Positions 1-10,297 are shown, numbered from the stretch's first letter. The stretch is DNA of 64,000 nucleotides from an uncultured bacterium (GCA_903919715.1 CAIXJC010000012.1:144062-208061); one strand, 5' to 3'. The notes: generated from the sequence alone by a model not told the origin. Numbers and translations: made by a program.

Positions 1-1033
1 GGACCCAGCAGATCTTTGGCCAGATCAAACCGCCATTTCCTTCGCCGCCACCGATTCCTTTGCACGCTTTGATTCCTGCGACCACATTCGCTTCGCCGAC
101 CGCTGTTCGGATCACGCGGGAGGGGGGGAATTTCGCAGCGAGGTCGTCGATCATTCGAGACGTCGAGAGGTTCGTCGCGAGATCGCCATGTCCGTGCCGT
201 TGGAGAAGCCTGAAAACGCCCAGAACAAGCGTGTACTCCTCACCGATGAATTTCCCGCGTTCGTCGACGAGGGCAAGGCGATCGGCGTCTGGATCTTGGG
301 CGAAACCGACCGCAATCGATCCCGAATCGCGCACCGCATCCGACAACTGATGCAGGTTCGCCTCGATCGGTTCTGGAGTGTGCGCAAACGTTCCTGTGTG
401 TTCGCCATTGAGGTGAAGGACATCGCAGCCGAGCGCTTCGAGCAACATCTTGCCTGCACGCGATCCGCCGCCGTTGACGCTGTCGAGTGCGACGCGAAAA
501 TGTTTCATTCGGATAGCTGCAACATCCACATTCGCCAAGACTCGATCGACATGAACTTGATCGCCGTCCGTTCGCCGAGTTCGCACTCCGCATGGGACTG
601 TGCTCGCAGATGTTCCTGCGCGAAAGCGAGCGATGACTTGATTCGCTTCATCGACTGGCAGCGCCAATCCATCTGCATTCAGCGTCTTGAGTCCGTTCCA
701 TTCGATCGGATTATGGCTCGCCGTCAGCACGATTCCACCAACGGCGCCGAGATGTCCGATCATCAAACCAACCGTCGGTGTCGAGACGATTCCTAGATCA
801 ATGACATCGAATCCCCATGCGCACAATCCCTCGCATGCGGCATCAGCAAGTGCCGCTCCTGATCCGCGCCCATCGCGGCCGACGATAAGTCTCGGTTGAC
901 TCGTCGTCCGGAGACCTTCTCGAATGTGTTGGGCAAACGCGGCTGCAAAGTTGCGAGCAACATCTGGCGTCATTGTTTTTCCTACGAGCCCGCGGGCGCC
1001 GGAAACCGAAAGCATGAGTGGAGCATTGTGCAC
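1..1033 (-). CDS. Phosphoglucomutase/phosphomannomutase family protein (C-terminal part off the window)
   Basis: Phosphohexomutase that would move a phosphate between C1 and C6 (or act on glucosamine phosphate), supplying sugar phosphates for envelope polymers. Read directly from the minus strand: an N-terminal LSVSGARGLVG segment, the active-site serine loop TASHNP, the metal-binding loop DPDADR and the sugar-binding GEGNGG motif appear in the family order. About 344 residues are present; the phosphate-binding C-terminal domain lies beyond position 1. The start is uncertain: a GTG at 1033 gives a few residues ahead of LMLSVSG, as family members have, and an ATG at 1015 is the alternative. 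Neither has a clear ribosome binding site. Which hexose it prefers cannot be told. Confidence 0.88.
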   Translation of the reverse strand, partial: MHNAPLMLSVSGARGLVGKTMTPDVARNFAAAFAQHIREGLRTTSQPRLIVGRDGRGSGAALADAACEGLCAWGFDVIDLGIVSTPTVGLMIGHLGAVGGIVLTASHNPIEWNGLKTLNADGLALPVDEANQVIARFRAGTSASTVPCGVRTRRTDGDQVHVDRVLANVDVAAIRMKHFRVALDSVNGGGSRAGKMLLEALGCDVLHLNGEHTGTFAHTPEPIEANLHQLSDAVRDSGSIAVGFAQDPDADRLALVDERGKFIGEEYTLVLGVFRLLQRHGHGDLATNLSTSRMIDDLAAKFPPSRVIRTAVGEANVVAGIKACKGIGGGEGNGGLIWPKICWV

Positions 1034-1097
1034 GAGGCGGAATCTAACCGTTCCCAGATCGGACGGGAAATCCTTGAGTGAGGGCTATACTCGGGTT

Positions 1098-1472
1098 ATG
1101 TTCGAACTCGAGGTCCGACGGACATTTTCGGCTGCTCATGCCATTGTCATTCGTGGCGAACGCGAGCCAATCCACGGCCATGATTGGCAGGTTGAGTTGG
1201 TCGTCAGTGCGATCGCCTTGGATCAAGACGGTTTGGCGTGCGATTTTCACGCACTCGAATCAAGTCTCGATGACATTCTTCGCCCATTTTGTTCAAGGAA
1301 TCTCAACGAAGTACCGCCGTTTGATGCGGTCAATCCAACAGCTGAAGCCGTTGCTCAACATATCGCCACAGAGATGGCAGCACGCGTGCCTAGCCAAGTG
1401 AAACTTCGATCAGTTCGGGTCACAGAAGCGCCAGGTTGCGCCGCCCGTTATGTACTCTCGTCGAGTTCATGA
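1098..1472 (+). CDS. 6-pyruvoyl-tetrahydropterin synthase / QueD-like protein
   Basis: 124-residue member of the PTPS/QueD fold, which acts on dihydroneopterin triphosphate in pterin or queuosine precursor synthesis. Zinc ligands are visible as His14 (SAAH) and the HGH pair at residues 26-28; the family segment NPTAEAVAQHI and a late Glu (VTEAP) are also present. The usual catalytic Cys four residues before HGH is missing; the local sequence is REPIHGH, with a Glu at 23. That resembles the Glu-containing PTPS-III type rather than standard QueD, but the exact reaction is inference. It stands between a divergent phosphohexomutase and ppk, with no queuosine or folate gene nearby. The ATG at 1098 puts the FELEVRRTFSAAH strand at the N-terminus as expected. 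Confidence 0.8.
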   Translation: MFELEVRRTFSAAHAIVIRGEREPIHGHDWQVELVVSAIALDQDGLACDFHALESSLDDILRPFCSRNLNEVPPFDAVNPTAEAVAQHIATEMAARVPSQVKLRSVRVTEAPGCAARYVLSSSS

Positions 1473-1499
1473 GTAGCCCAAGATCAGTCGCACCTTGAG

Positions 1500-3752
1500 A
1501 TGACAATGTCAAAATCGCAGGCAAACTTTGATCCATTGTTCGATGCGCCAGGATCCGACGGCCCATCTGATCCCAATCGTTTCCTCAACCGCGATCATTC
1601 GTGGCTTGAATTCAATGCTCGTGTACTGGAGATGTGCGCAGATCCGCGGACTCCGCTCTTGGAGCGTGTGCGATTCATGGCGATCTATTCGCGGAATCTC
1701 GATGAATTTTATATGAAGCGCGTCGGCGCATTGCGACACGCCATCGAGTCTGGAATGAGCGCTGCAATGTATGACCCGTTGACGCCTGCTCAGGTTCTTC
1801 ACAAAGTGCGAACTCGGGTTTTGGACCTCGATGGGACGCAGTCCAAGATTCTCGAAGAGCATTTGATGCCCGAATTGCGTGCGGCGGGAATTTCACTCTT
1901 GGAATGGAGCGACCTTTCCGAGCCTGAACGTGCTGAAACGCAAGCGTGGTTTCGCCGAAACGTTTTTCCAATCTTGACTCCATTGGCAGTCGATCCAGGT
2001 CATCGATTCCCTTTTATCTCCAACATGAGCGTCTCGCTCGGTTTGGTCGTGCGTCGTCCCGGCGAACCCGAGACGATGTTCGCTCGCGTCAAGATCCCTG
2101 AACTGCCGAGTCGAATGTATGAGTTGAGATCGGGCCGACGGTTTCTGCCAGTACAAGAGATCATCGAACATAATTTGGATGAGTTGTTCCCTGGTATGGA
2201 AATTCTCCAAGTGTTGCCGTTCCGCGTGACCCGTGACGCCGAGATCGAAGCTGAACGTGATGCATCTGACGACTTGTTGGAATCAGTCGAACAAAAACTG
2301 AAAGAACGAAAATTCGCACGAGTTGTTCGGCTCGAGGTCGCATCTGGAGCGAGTCCTCGAATTTTGCGCTTTTTAATGGAAGAGCTGGATCTCGGCGCAG
2401 AAGACATCTACGAAACTTCTGGGTTGACCGACTATGGAATTCTCGACACGATCGCCGACGTCGATCTGCCCGCACTGAAATATTCTCGGTGGACTCCGCT
2501 TCCACCCGCTGAACTTTCGAGCGAAGGTGGCGCCAGTATTTTCTCGCAGATTCGCAAGGGCGACATTCTGGTTCATCACCCGTATCAGAGTTTCGATCTC
2601 AGTGTCGAACGATTTATTACAGCCGCTGCGGACGATCCAAAGGTCCTCTGCATCAAGCAATCGCTCTATCGAACTTCTGGCGATAGCCCGTTCATTTCAA
2701 GCCTCATTCGCGCCGCAGAAAGCGGAAAACAAGTTGCGGTGCTCGTTGAACTTCGAGCGCGTTTCGACGAGGCTCGCAATATTGAGTGGGCTCGCAAGTT
2801 GGAGAATGCAGGCGTCCATGTGGCATACGGTGTGATCGGTCTCAAGACTCACACGAAGACTGCGCTCGTCGTGCGTCAAGAATCAGACGGCATTCGTTGT
2901 TACGGCCACGTTGGGACTGGAAATTACAACGCACGAACTGCTCGGGTTTATGAAGACATCGGGCTCCTGACGAGTGATCCATTGATCACAGAGGATCTTG
3001 TCGGACTCTTCAATTACATGACGGGACGTTCGAGACAGACAAAGTTCAATAAATTATTGATCGCCCCAGTGAGTATGAAGCGGCGATTCATTGAACTCAT
3101 CGAGCGTGAAGTTCAAACGCATTCAGCGGAACGTCCAGGGCGGATCATCGCCAAGATGAATCAGATCGAGGATCGTGGCGTCATGGACGCCTTGTATCGC
3201 GCCAGTCAGGCTGGAGTGCAGATTGATCTGATCGTCCGTGGATTCTGCTGTATTCGGCCTGGTGTGCCTGGGCTCTCGGACAATATTCGCGTGCGTTCGC
3301 TGATCGGCAGATTCTTGGAGCACAGTCGAATCTTCTACTTTGGCGCTGGAAAGTCAGAGCCGCTTGATGGCGACTTCTTCATCGGCAGCGCTGATTGGAT
3401 GTATCGCAATTTGCAGACGCGCGTGGAAGCCGCAACGCCAATCGAGAAGTTGGAACATCGGCGCATTCTTTGGACGACACTGGAGTATGCGCTTCAAGAC
3501 GTTCGGCAATCCTGGCAACTCAATTCGGACGGTTCATACAAGCGCATTTCCGATGCTGGAGTCTTGGCTGAAGATCCTCGCCGACTTGGACTTCATCAGC
3601 GTCTGATGAATGATGCGATGGCGTTGCATTCTCGGAGTCGAGGAGAAACGTCCACGCTCGGTGATTCAGTCAGCGACGGTTCACCGCAGGAGCTTGAACT
3701 CCAATCTGAGTCGCGTCGCCGGAAGCCGAAAAATCAACGTCCGGTCGGCTGA
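1500..3752 (+). CDS. ppk: Polyphosphate kinase 1
   Basis: 750-residue PPK1, which reversibly polymerises the gamma phosphate of ATP into inorganic polyphosphate. The N-terminal domain starts RFLNRDHSWLEFNARVLEM, the central head domain follows, and the two PLD-like catalytic halves carry His451 (LKTHTKTALV) and His608 (LEHSRIFYF), 157 residues apart like H435 and H592 of the E. coli enzyme. The substrate-loop motif HHPYQSFD is also present. Length is slightly above the usual 690-720 because of a polar C-terminal tail. It follows the PTPS gene by 27 bases, so the two may be cotranscribed. The last 83 bases lie antisense to the next gene. Confidence 0.97.
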   Translation: MTMSKSQANFDPLFDAPGSDGPSDPNRFLNRDHSWLEFNARVLEMCADPRTPLLERVRFMAIYSRNLDEFYMKRVGALRHAIESGMSAAMYDPLTPAQVLHKVRTRVLDLDGTQSKILEEHLMPELRAAGISLLEWSDLSEPERAETQAWFRRNVFPILTPLAVDPGHRFPFISNMSVSLGLVVRRPGEPETMFARVKIPELPSRMYELRSGRRFLPVQEIIEHNLDELFPGMEILQVLPFRVTRDAEIEAERDASDDLLESVEQKLKERKFARVVRLEVASGASPRILRFLMEELDLGAEDIYETSGLTDYGILDTIADVDLPALKYSRWTPLPPAELSSEGGASIFSQIRKGDILVHHPYQSFDLSVERFITAAADDPKVLCIKQSLYRTSGDSPFISSLIRAAESGKQVAVLVELRARFDEARNIEWARKLENAGVHVAYGVIGLKTHTKTALVVRQESDGIRCYGHVGTGNYNARTARVYEDIGLLTSDPLITEDLVGLFNYMTGRSRQTKFNKLLIAPVSMKRRFIELIEREVQTHSAERPGRIIAKMNQIEDRGVMDALYRASQAGVQIDLIVRGFCCIRPGVPGLSDNIRVRSLIGRFLEHSRIFYFGAGKSEPLDGDFFIGSADWMYRNLQTRVEAATPIEKLEHRRILWTTLEYALQDVRQSWQLNSDGSYKRISDAGVLAEDPRRLGLHQRLMNDAMALHSRSRGETSTLGDSVSDGSPQELELQSESRRRKPKNQRPVG

Positions 3753-4143
3753 CTCCAAGATCAAAGAGCGTCTCAGCCATCTGGCCTGGAAGCAGGTACC
3801 GCAAATTTCCATTGACTCGCCAGCTCGTTATCGCGGCAGTGGCGGTTCCTTCGTGTCGAATAACGACTGGTAGGGAATCGAATGTGATCGATCGAGCAGG
3901 GAGAGTTCGGCTCGCAATCCATTCGTTGTTCCATGTCCCTGCGTTCGTGGTGACTTGATAAATCCATCGATCAAGCACAATCGGGTTGTCGTTGGGATTG
4001 CGAAGGTCGAGATGCAGTACATATTCATCGGCGGTCGGTCCAGCGGAGACCTTGTCCATCCCACTCACGCGAATTTCTGGGTTCGATGTACACCCAATAA
4101 GCAGGGCGGGAAAAAGCAGCAATGCAAGAAGTCTGACGACCAT
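3670..4143 (-). CDS. LEA-14-like lipoprotein
   Basis: 157-residue predicted lipoprotein: a short hydrophobic leader ends in the lipobox LIGC (Cys18), so it should be exported and lipid anchored. The mature part (NPEIRVSGMDKV..., HLDLRNPNDNPIVLDRWIYQV) resembles LEA-type-2 / WHy single beta-sandwich domains, which have a conserved N-P-N near strand 3. No enzyme motif is seen. The gene overlaps the 3' end of ppk by 83 bases in convergent orientation, and its start is 30 bases from the divergent start of the propeller gene, so a shared control region is possible. The LEA-14 assignment is by pattern only. Confidence 0.72.
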   Translation of the reverse strand: MVVRLLALLLFPALLIGCTSNPEIRVSGMDKVSAGPTADEYVLHLDLRNPNDNPIVLDRWIYQVTTNAGTWNNEWIASRTLPARSITFDSLPVVIRHEGTATAAITSWRVNGNLRYLLPGQMAETLFDLGVSRPDVDFSASGDATQIGVQAPAVNRR

Positions 4144-4173
4144 GAGTGCAATCTATACCCTCGCGGGCATAGG

Positions 4174-7100
4174 ATGGGCTTCGTGCATTCGCCCATTCGT
4201 CACATTCTCGAATCTGCCTTTGTTTTCTGCTGTTTTTACGGAGTCGTCCCTGCGATCGATTCTTCGGCGCGGGCGCAGGAATCAGCAATTGTTGCCGTCG
4301 ACGATTCGCCAGCCGCCGAGCAGATGTTGTCGCAAGCCGAAGATCAAGCCGCCAATAATGCGACCGAGTCAGCCCGTTTGATCAGTCGGGTCTTGGATGA
4401 ATTCGGCCGCAAGCTAGTTCGCGTTCAAGGTAAGTCAGATCGATTCGTTGACGGTCGATCACGTGCGGAATCGTTCTTGCGTTCGCATCCGCAGGTCCTC
4501 CTGCGATTTCGTTCTGCGCAATCTGGTGAAGCGGATCGATTGGCTTCGGCAAGTGAAGATCGACGGTTGATTGAGACGCGGCTCTTGACGACAGCGGGAT
4601 TATTTGCGGCCGTACGTGAAGTCCAGCGTGAGGTTGAGTTGGCGCAATTTGTGAGTGCAAAGGATTTGTTGGATTCGATCGAGAATCATCCCGATATCGC
4701 GTCGGTGACTCCATCAATCTTGGCGACTCTCACGGTCTTGACTGCATGGGGAAATGGCGACGAAGCCATCATCTCTTCCACATTGCAAACGCTTGCAAAT
4801 TCGCAAGATGCCGAACTGCGTCACCTCGCAGAACGACTCACGATCACGGTCAAGGATCGAATGTCTGCGGTGAATCACACGATCAATCCGCTTGCGCCGA
4901 CTCGGTTTGGGCCGATTCCAGCACACGCCGTTCGACTCTGGAGCGAGCCACTCGAGAATTCAATTTATTCACGCCTTCAAGATTCCATTGAAGCAGGCGC
5001 CCTCCCCGCAAGTAGTTCAGAAGGATCTGCGGCAAGCGGTCGTTTCCTTGTTTCGATTCCAACGGTCGATGGAGCGCTCGTCCTTGTCAATGAGGGCTAT
5101 GTTCTGCGCGCATACGACGCTTACTCGCATCTTCCAAAGTGGGATCAATTTATCGGCGCTCCCAATGCGCCGCGAACAGACATGCAGGCTGGTGATCTTG
5201 AGGTTGTCGTGGTCGCATCGGATTGTGTGCTCGCACTCTCCGGTCATGCACTCGGATCGGAGCGAACGGGGGGTGGTCGCCTCGTATGTCTTGACCTCGG
5301 TACTGGTCGACGACGGTGGGAACTCGCACCAGATCGCCTCGGCGACCAAGCGGAGTTTCGTGATTTATTTTTCTACGGTGCGCCGACCGTCGTGCATAAC
5401 ACAGTCGTTCTCCTTGGGCGCAAAGTGACGCCGCGACTCGAAACGGTTTCGACTGTCATGGGCGTCAATCTTCAGAGCGGTGCCGTTGAGTGGATTACTC
5501 CCGTGGGCGCTGCGCCGGGTGTTCGGACTGCAGGAGCGCGACCGTACACAACGCCGGTGGCAGAGAATGGTCGAGTATTTATTTCGACGGGAGCTGGAAC
5601 ATCCGCATGTATCGACGCAATTGATGGGCGCATTCGTTGGATTCGCCGCGATCCAGTTCCCATTCGCGATCTGCAATTGGAGTTAATGCCTTGGGAAATG
5701 AGTGGAGCGGTTGTCACTCCCCGTGGACTTCTCACGCTCGCTCCCGGTGGAACTCAACTGCAACTCCTTGCAATCGATAGCGGCGAAGAAATCGATTCCT
5801 TCCCTGTTGGAAATGCAACAGAGTGGGGGGCGGTTCGGTATCTGTTGACTGATCGAGACCACTCGTTGATCTACGGCGTTGGCGATGGAATCGTCGCGTT
5901 TGCAATCGCTGATCTGCGGACTCCCCGCTGGAAATTCACTGGGATTCCAGGTGATGACGCAATGATTCCATTGCCGAGTCGATCGGGCATTCGCGGTCGA
6001 GTCCAATCTGGAACGTTGGAAAATGGTCGGTCTGGGTTGATCGTTCCGCTTGTTCCTCAAGCGCTCTTACTCAACGGAGATGACGGAACGACGATTCTCA
6101 CAATTCCGTGCCAGGGGCCGGCCAACATCGTGGCTCGCGATGGAGTGATCGCTGCGGCGACCAACGATTCGCTTGAAGTTTTGATGGACGCTGCACGCGC
6201 TCAACAGATCTTGCTTTCTGCTCTTGAGGAACGGCCACAAGATGCGGATGCCGTCATTGGGCTGGTCGAGTTTGCGTTGCAGGCGCACGATGCCACTCTA
6301 TTGCGAGCCGCGACAAAGGCGATTGAGCCAGCGATCGAAGCCGTACGCAATAGCCCCGAACGGCGAATGCGATTCGTGGGGATGTTGATCGCAGCCGCGC
6401 GGAGCGGTCTCTTGGGACGAGATGGTTCAGACGCATTGTTCGCTGCGATCGTGCATGCGCACGCAAATCCTGCGGAACGTGCGATGGCATTGGTCGCGCA
6501 GGGTGATTGGCTCGCGGAATCTGGCAGAGTGGCGGGCGCAATTGCAGCATGGAGAGAGTTGCTGAATGATCCCGAGGCTGCACGAGCAACAGTTCCAGAT
6601 TCGCAAGGTGATACCCAGTTCGTATCGCGAACTGGCGCGGATGCAGCGTTGCAACGACTCGAAAGGATGGCGGCAACTCCGGGTCTTCCCGCCGAATCCA
6701 CACGATCCGCGGAGAATTCTCCGACGGGTGGTTCTGCGGCGGAACTCGAGCGATTCGCAAGTCGTCTCCCGTTCACCGCAGTGGCGGCGCGAGCGTGGAG
6801 TCAGGCATCACAATTGCGAATGGATGAAAAAGCGCTCGCGATTTCTGCTGGGGATGCAGCGGCCGCTCTGGATACGGCAATCGCCTCTGGAAATCGCGCC
6901 GTGGTCACCGAGATTCTCGATCGAGCCATAGTCTTGATGAGAAAATCTGATCTTGAAATCACTGCGGCTCAGTTGCTTGATAGCGCCGTGATTGCGGGAT
7001 TCGATGTCCCGCTCGCATCGCTTGGTGGGATCGATGCTTCGCATGCGTTGCTCGCATCGACTGCCGCACAACTTGTCGAGGACCTGCCAAGGCCACTCGC

Positions 7101-8364
7101 AGCGGCGGAGGTAATGACGCCCCAGTCCGAAGTAACAGCTCACTTAATTCGCGGAGTCCTCGCACCGATTCGTAATGTTGGTGCATCGCTTTCGCCTAAC
7201 GGAAGGTCGTATCTCGTCGTCGATCGAAGTCTGGCGTGCTTGGCCGTTCCAGATCTTGCTCCACGGTGGTCGGTTGCACTGCGAGGAGAGATATCGCGTG
7301 TCGTTCCACTTCGCGATGGAGTGCTTGTGATCGAACAGCCGAATCGCGAAGCGCTTGCGGCAGAATGGATCGACGATGGGGGAGAGTCTCGCTGGAGAAT
7401 CGACGATCTTGCGCAGGCAGTCTCCCTGAATGGTGGCGGTGGGGCGGAACGGACCGAATGCATCGTCCTTGCGACTCACCAGAATCTTGACGTCGTTCGC
7501 GCAGATGGTGTTGTGTGCGCATTCGCACTTGTGGATGGTCGTCCGATTTGGCGAACTGTGAGCACGATCGATGATGTCGCAAGTGCGGATGCGAGCGAGA
7601 CGTTGGTCGTCGTCGCAGGTACTCGAAACAAGAGTGACGGGAGTACATCCTGGGTGGTCGCTTTAGATCAATCCAGCGGAAAGATCTTGGCTCAACTGGA
7701 AGTGCCGAACGACGAGCCAATTCGATGGGTGCAAGTCATGAGCCCTGGAGAGATCGCATTTGGGACTGCACGAGGGGTCGGTCGTTGGCAATTATTTGGG
7801 TGTGGAAGCGGAATGCGGTGGCTTTCGCTCAATCCCAGGCTCCGCGGGACGGTTCATGGCGAGAGGCTGGCAACGAAGTTGGTGGTCGCGGAAGCGACTG
7901 ACCGAACAAATGTCTTGGATTGGCGATCGGGGCTCATTGAGGATGGACGATTCGGCATGTCGACCAAGAATCTCAGTGGCGATGGCTCAAGGAAATGGCT
8001 TCGAAGTGGGACGGTGATAGTGGGCTGGTCAAATAATGGGGTTGAATTGTTCACTTTGGCCGGCGAAGCAATTGGGTCATCCAGCCTGCATGGAACCCGC
8101 AAGATTCAAGAGGTTTTTGCAGCGAGCGGCGCGCTCGTTGCTGTAGAGCAATCAATCGGGTCCAACGAACCTCGCGAGACCAATCTTGCTCGTGTGGGTG
8201 CGCGCACCTTGATCCATCGATTCGGCTGGAATGATGGAGGACGTATCGTCGGAGTTGCGCTCGAGGCGGAATTCACAGAGGGGCGCCTCGATCGGATGCA
8301 GTTGTTGGACGGTTGGATCCTGCTGAGTGGGCCGCAATCAACGCTCGCGATCCCGTTGCCGTGA
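4174..8364 (+). CDS. Large exported PQQ-like beta-propeller protein
   Basis: 1396-residue protein with a hydrophobic N-terminal segment (ESAFVFCCFYGVV) ending near ARAQE, read as a signal peptide. Roughly residues 40-260 are helical. Then comes a propeller-like region with repeated strands such as GRLVCLDLGTGRRRWEL, FISTGAGTSACIDAIDGRIRW and LLTLAPGGTQLQLLAID, typical of PQQ/BamB-like blades. A helical TPR-like stretch follows (LLSALEERPQDADAVIGLV onward), then a second propeller to the C-terminus. No PQQ cofactor residues can be assigned, so it is probably a structural or scaffold protein of the periplasm or cell surface. The ATG at 4174 is preferred over upstream starts, which would place antisense sequence of the lipoprotein gene ahead of the signal peptide. 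Confidence 0.82.
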   Translation: MGFVHSPIRHILESAFVFCCFYGVVPAIDSSARAQESAIVAVDDSPAAEQMLSQAEDQAANNATESARLISRVLDEFGRKLVRVQGKSDRFVDGRSRAESFLRSHPQVLLRFRSAQSGEADRLASASEDRRLIETRLLTTAGLFAAVREVQREVELAQFVSAKDLLDSIENHPDIASVTPSILATLTVLTAWGNGDEAIISSTLQTLANSQDAELRHLAERLTITVKDRMSAVNHTINPLAPTRFGPIPAHAVRLWSEPLENSIYSRLQDSIEAGALPASSSEGSAASGRFLVSIPTVDGALVLVNEGYVLRAYDAYSHLPKWDQFIGAPNAPRTDMQAGDLEVVVVASDCVLALSGHALGSERTGGGRLVCLDLGTGRRRWELAPDRLGDQAEFRDLFFYGAPTVVHNTVVLLGRKVTPRLETVSTVMGVNLQSGAVEWITPVGAAPGVRTAGARPYTTPVAENGRVFISTGAGTSACIDAIDGRIRWIRRDPVPIRDLQLELMPWEMSGAVVTPRGLLTLAPGGTQLQLLAIDSGEEIDSFPVGNATEWGAVRYLLTDRDHSLIYGVGDGIVAFAIADLRTPRWKFTGIPGDDAMIPLPSRSGIRGRVQSGTLENGRSGLIVPLVPQALLLNGDDGTTILTIPCQGPANIVARDGVIAAATNDSLEVLMDAARAQQILLSALEERPQDADAVIGLVEFALQAHDATLLRAATKAIEPAIEAVRNSPERRMRFVGMLIAAARSGLLGRDGSDALFAAIVHAHANPAERAMALVAQGDWLAESGRVAGAIAAWRELLNDPEAARATVPDSQGDTQFVSRTGADAALQRLERMAATPGLPAESTRSAENSPTGGSAAELERFASRLPFTAVAARAWSQASQLRMDEKALAISAGDAAAALDTAIASGNRAVVTEILDRAIVLMRKSDLEITAAQLLDSAVIAGFDVPLASLGGIDASHALLASTAAQLVEDLPRPLAAAEVMTPQSEVTAHLIRGVLAPIRNVGASLSPNGRSYLVVDRSLACLAVPDLAPRWSVALRGEISRVVPLRDGVLVIEQPNREALAAEWIDDGGESRWRIDDLAQAVSLNGGGGAERTECIVLATHQNLDVVRADGVVCAFALVDGRPIWRTVSTIDDVASADASETLVVVAGTRNKSDGSTSWVVALDQSSGKILAQLEVPNDEPIRWVQVMSPGEIAFGTARGVGRWQLFGCGSGMRWLSLNPRLRGTVHGERLATKLVVAEATDRTNVLDWRSGLIEDGRFGMSTKNLSGDGSRKWLRSGTVIVGWSNNGVELFTLAGEAIGSSSLHGTRKIQEVFAASGALVAVEQSIGSNEPRETNLARVGARTLIHRFGWNDGGRIVGVALEAEFTEGRLDRMQLLDGWILLSGPQSTLAIPLP

Positions 8365-8369
8365 GGGGG

Positions 8370-8398
8370 TTGACAGGCTGACGAAGAACGGGGATATT
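8370..8398 (+). promoter_or_regulatory. Sigma-70-type promoter for the Asp-rich protein gene
   Basis: A consensus -35 TTGACA (8370-8375) is followed after 17 bases by GATATT (8393-8398, 4 of 6 matches to TATAAT). It lies immediately after the propeller gene stop codon and about 30 bases ahead of the next start, with a Shine-Dalgarno AGGAG at 8413-8417. Inferred from pattern only. Confidence 0.5.
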
Positions 8399-8427
8399 CC
8401 CCCGCCCCCTTCAGGAGTATGAAACGC

Positions 8428-9060
<633 letters not shown>

Positions 9061-9094
9061 GAACGTCTGACTTTTGTTCGATTGAGACGTCAGC

Positions 9095-10297
9095 CTATTT
9101 TGCGGGCGGATCGAGATCGATTCTGGATATTTCGAGTGAGCCATTTCGCGGATGAGCCACGATTATTTGAGCCCCTGCTCCACGTCCAAGTGGAATCCAT
9201 AGTGAATCAACAATGCTTGTGGTTCGCTTTGGATCTGTTGCGCTTCCTTCGACGGGCGCAGGTTCAACACAGAGTTGATCCGTCGATGAGGTGACCATGC
9301 GCCCATCAGAAATTGAAATGCCCGCAGCTGAACGCGGACTTGTCAAAGCAATATGGTTGTTGAGCGGATTCCAGACAGCTATTCGGCTGAAGCGCGGGTG
9401 AAAAAAATACAGCCTTGGATCTGAGGCATCTCCACCAGAACGCAGTGGGATCAGAGTTTGGTATGCCATTCGAGCATCTGCACGCCACGACAAATCGGTC
9501 GAGATGATCGGAGATGTACTAATCGTCTCCGCGATTGGGAATGCACATGCGGCAAGTACGCCGTCGCGCAATCGAAGGGCATACAGAAACTTACTATCAG
9601 CAGAAAAGCTCGGGGCGAACCACGATCCATCCTCAGGTGGTGGAATCTCGTGGACCAAATCGCCTCGCTTCACCGTCAGTGCGAATTTCTCTGCATTACG
9701 TTTGCGATGGCACCAAGCAATTTCGCCACTGGGTCCAAGCACCGCAAATGCGTTCACGTCTTCGTCAGCAATCAACCACGTTGGTTCACCGCCTTGCCAG
9801 CCGACCTTCCCGATCCATCGGGAGCCGTCCAATCTCGGACTCTCCACGAGAAACCCTTGTGAATCGGATGATCGACCGAGGAGCAAGTCTGTTCCAGTGA
9901 CGCTCAGAAGTGGGGCAGTGGAATTCGCACACAGCGGCGCAATTGCGATCTGTCCAGCGTCTGGCACTCCGCCTTCAACCGCTGCGAGCAACGTAGTCCA
10001 ATCAGCGGCACTCGAAATCTGTACGGCGGCGGAGCAGCCATCTGGCGAGAGAATCGGCAGTGCAAATCCGTCGTACGCGACCGATCGAACTGGCACAAAT
10101 TGAAAGCGAATTCGAGTCTCAGTGCTACTCAGCGGTTGCGTCACACTGTCGCTTGCAGTCGAACGTTCGGAAGTTCCTACTGTGGAACGGGTACCGCTCA
10201 AACATCCTGAGAGAGACATCAGAGCGAGCGCCAAGGCGAGGTATCTCAACCTCGCCGTCCGGGGAACGCGGTTCGATTTACGGCGTTCATCCCGCAT
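9095..10297 (-). CDS. Lipoprotein with propeller-like repeats at the end of the secretion operon
   Basis: 400-residue predicted lipoprotein: a basic N-terminus, a hydrophobic stretch (YLALALALMSLSGC) and a lipobox Cys. The mature part contains repeated short strands with S-x-D-G/S-x-S turns (LPILSPDGCSA, APSFSADSKFLYALRL) like TolB or WD40-type propellers; no catalytic motif is seen. The ATG at 10297 is chosen because GGAAGG lies five bases before it. It follows gspD by 23 bases on the same strand and is probably the last gene of the type II secretion operon. A role as an outer-membrane partner of the secretin, like a pilotin, is only a guess; it is far larger than known pilotins. Confidence 0.7.
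   Translation of the reverse strand: MRDERRKSNRVPRTARLRYLALALALMSLSGCLSGTRSTVGTSERSTASDSVTQPLSSTETRIRFQFVPVRSVAYDGFALPILSPDGCSAAVQISSAADWTTLLAAVEGGVPDAGQIAIAPLCANSTAPLLSVTGTDLLLGRSSDSQGFLVESPRLDGSRWIGKVGWQGGEPTWLIADEDVNAFAVLGPSGEIAWCHRKRNAEKFALTVKRGDLVHEIPPPEDGSWFAPSFSADSKFLYALRLRDGVLAACAFPIAETISTSPIISTDLSWRADARMAYQTLIPLRSGGDASDPRLYFFHPRFSRIAVWNPLNNHIALTSPRSAAGISISDGRMVTSSTDQLCVEPAPVEGSATDPKRTTSIVDSLWIPLGRGAGAQIIVAHPRNGSLEISRIDLDPPAK

Noticed and set aside
3955..4173. Longer N-terminus for the propeller protein
   Set aside because: This part is antisense to the lipoprotein coding region and would put 70 non-family residues ahead of the signal peptide.
9061..9094. Possible bidirectional terminator (ACGTCT/AGACGT)
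   Set aside because: A six-base stem with a 16-base loop is too weak to call.
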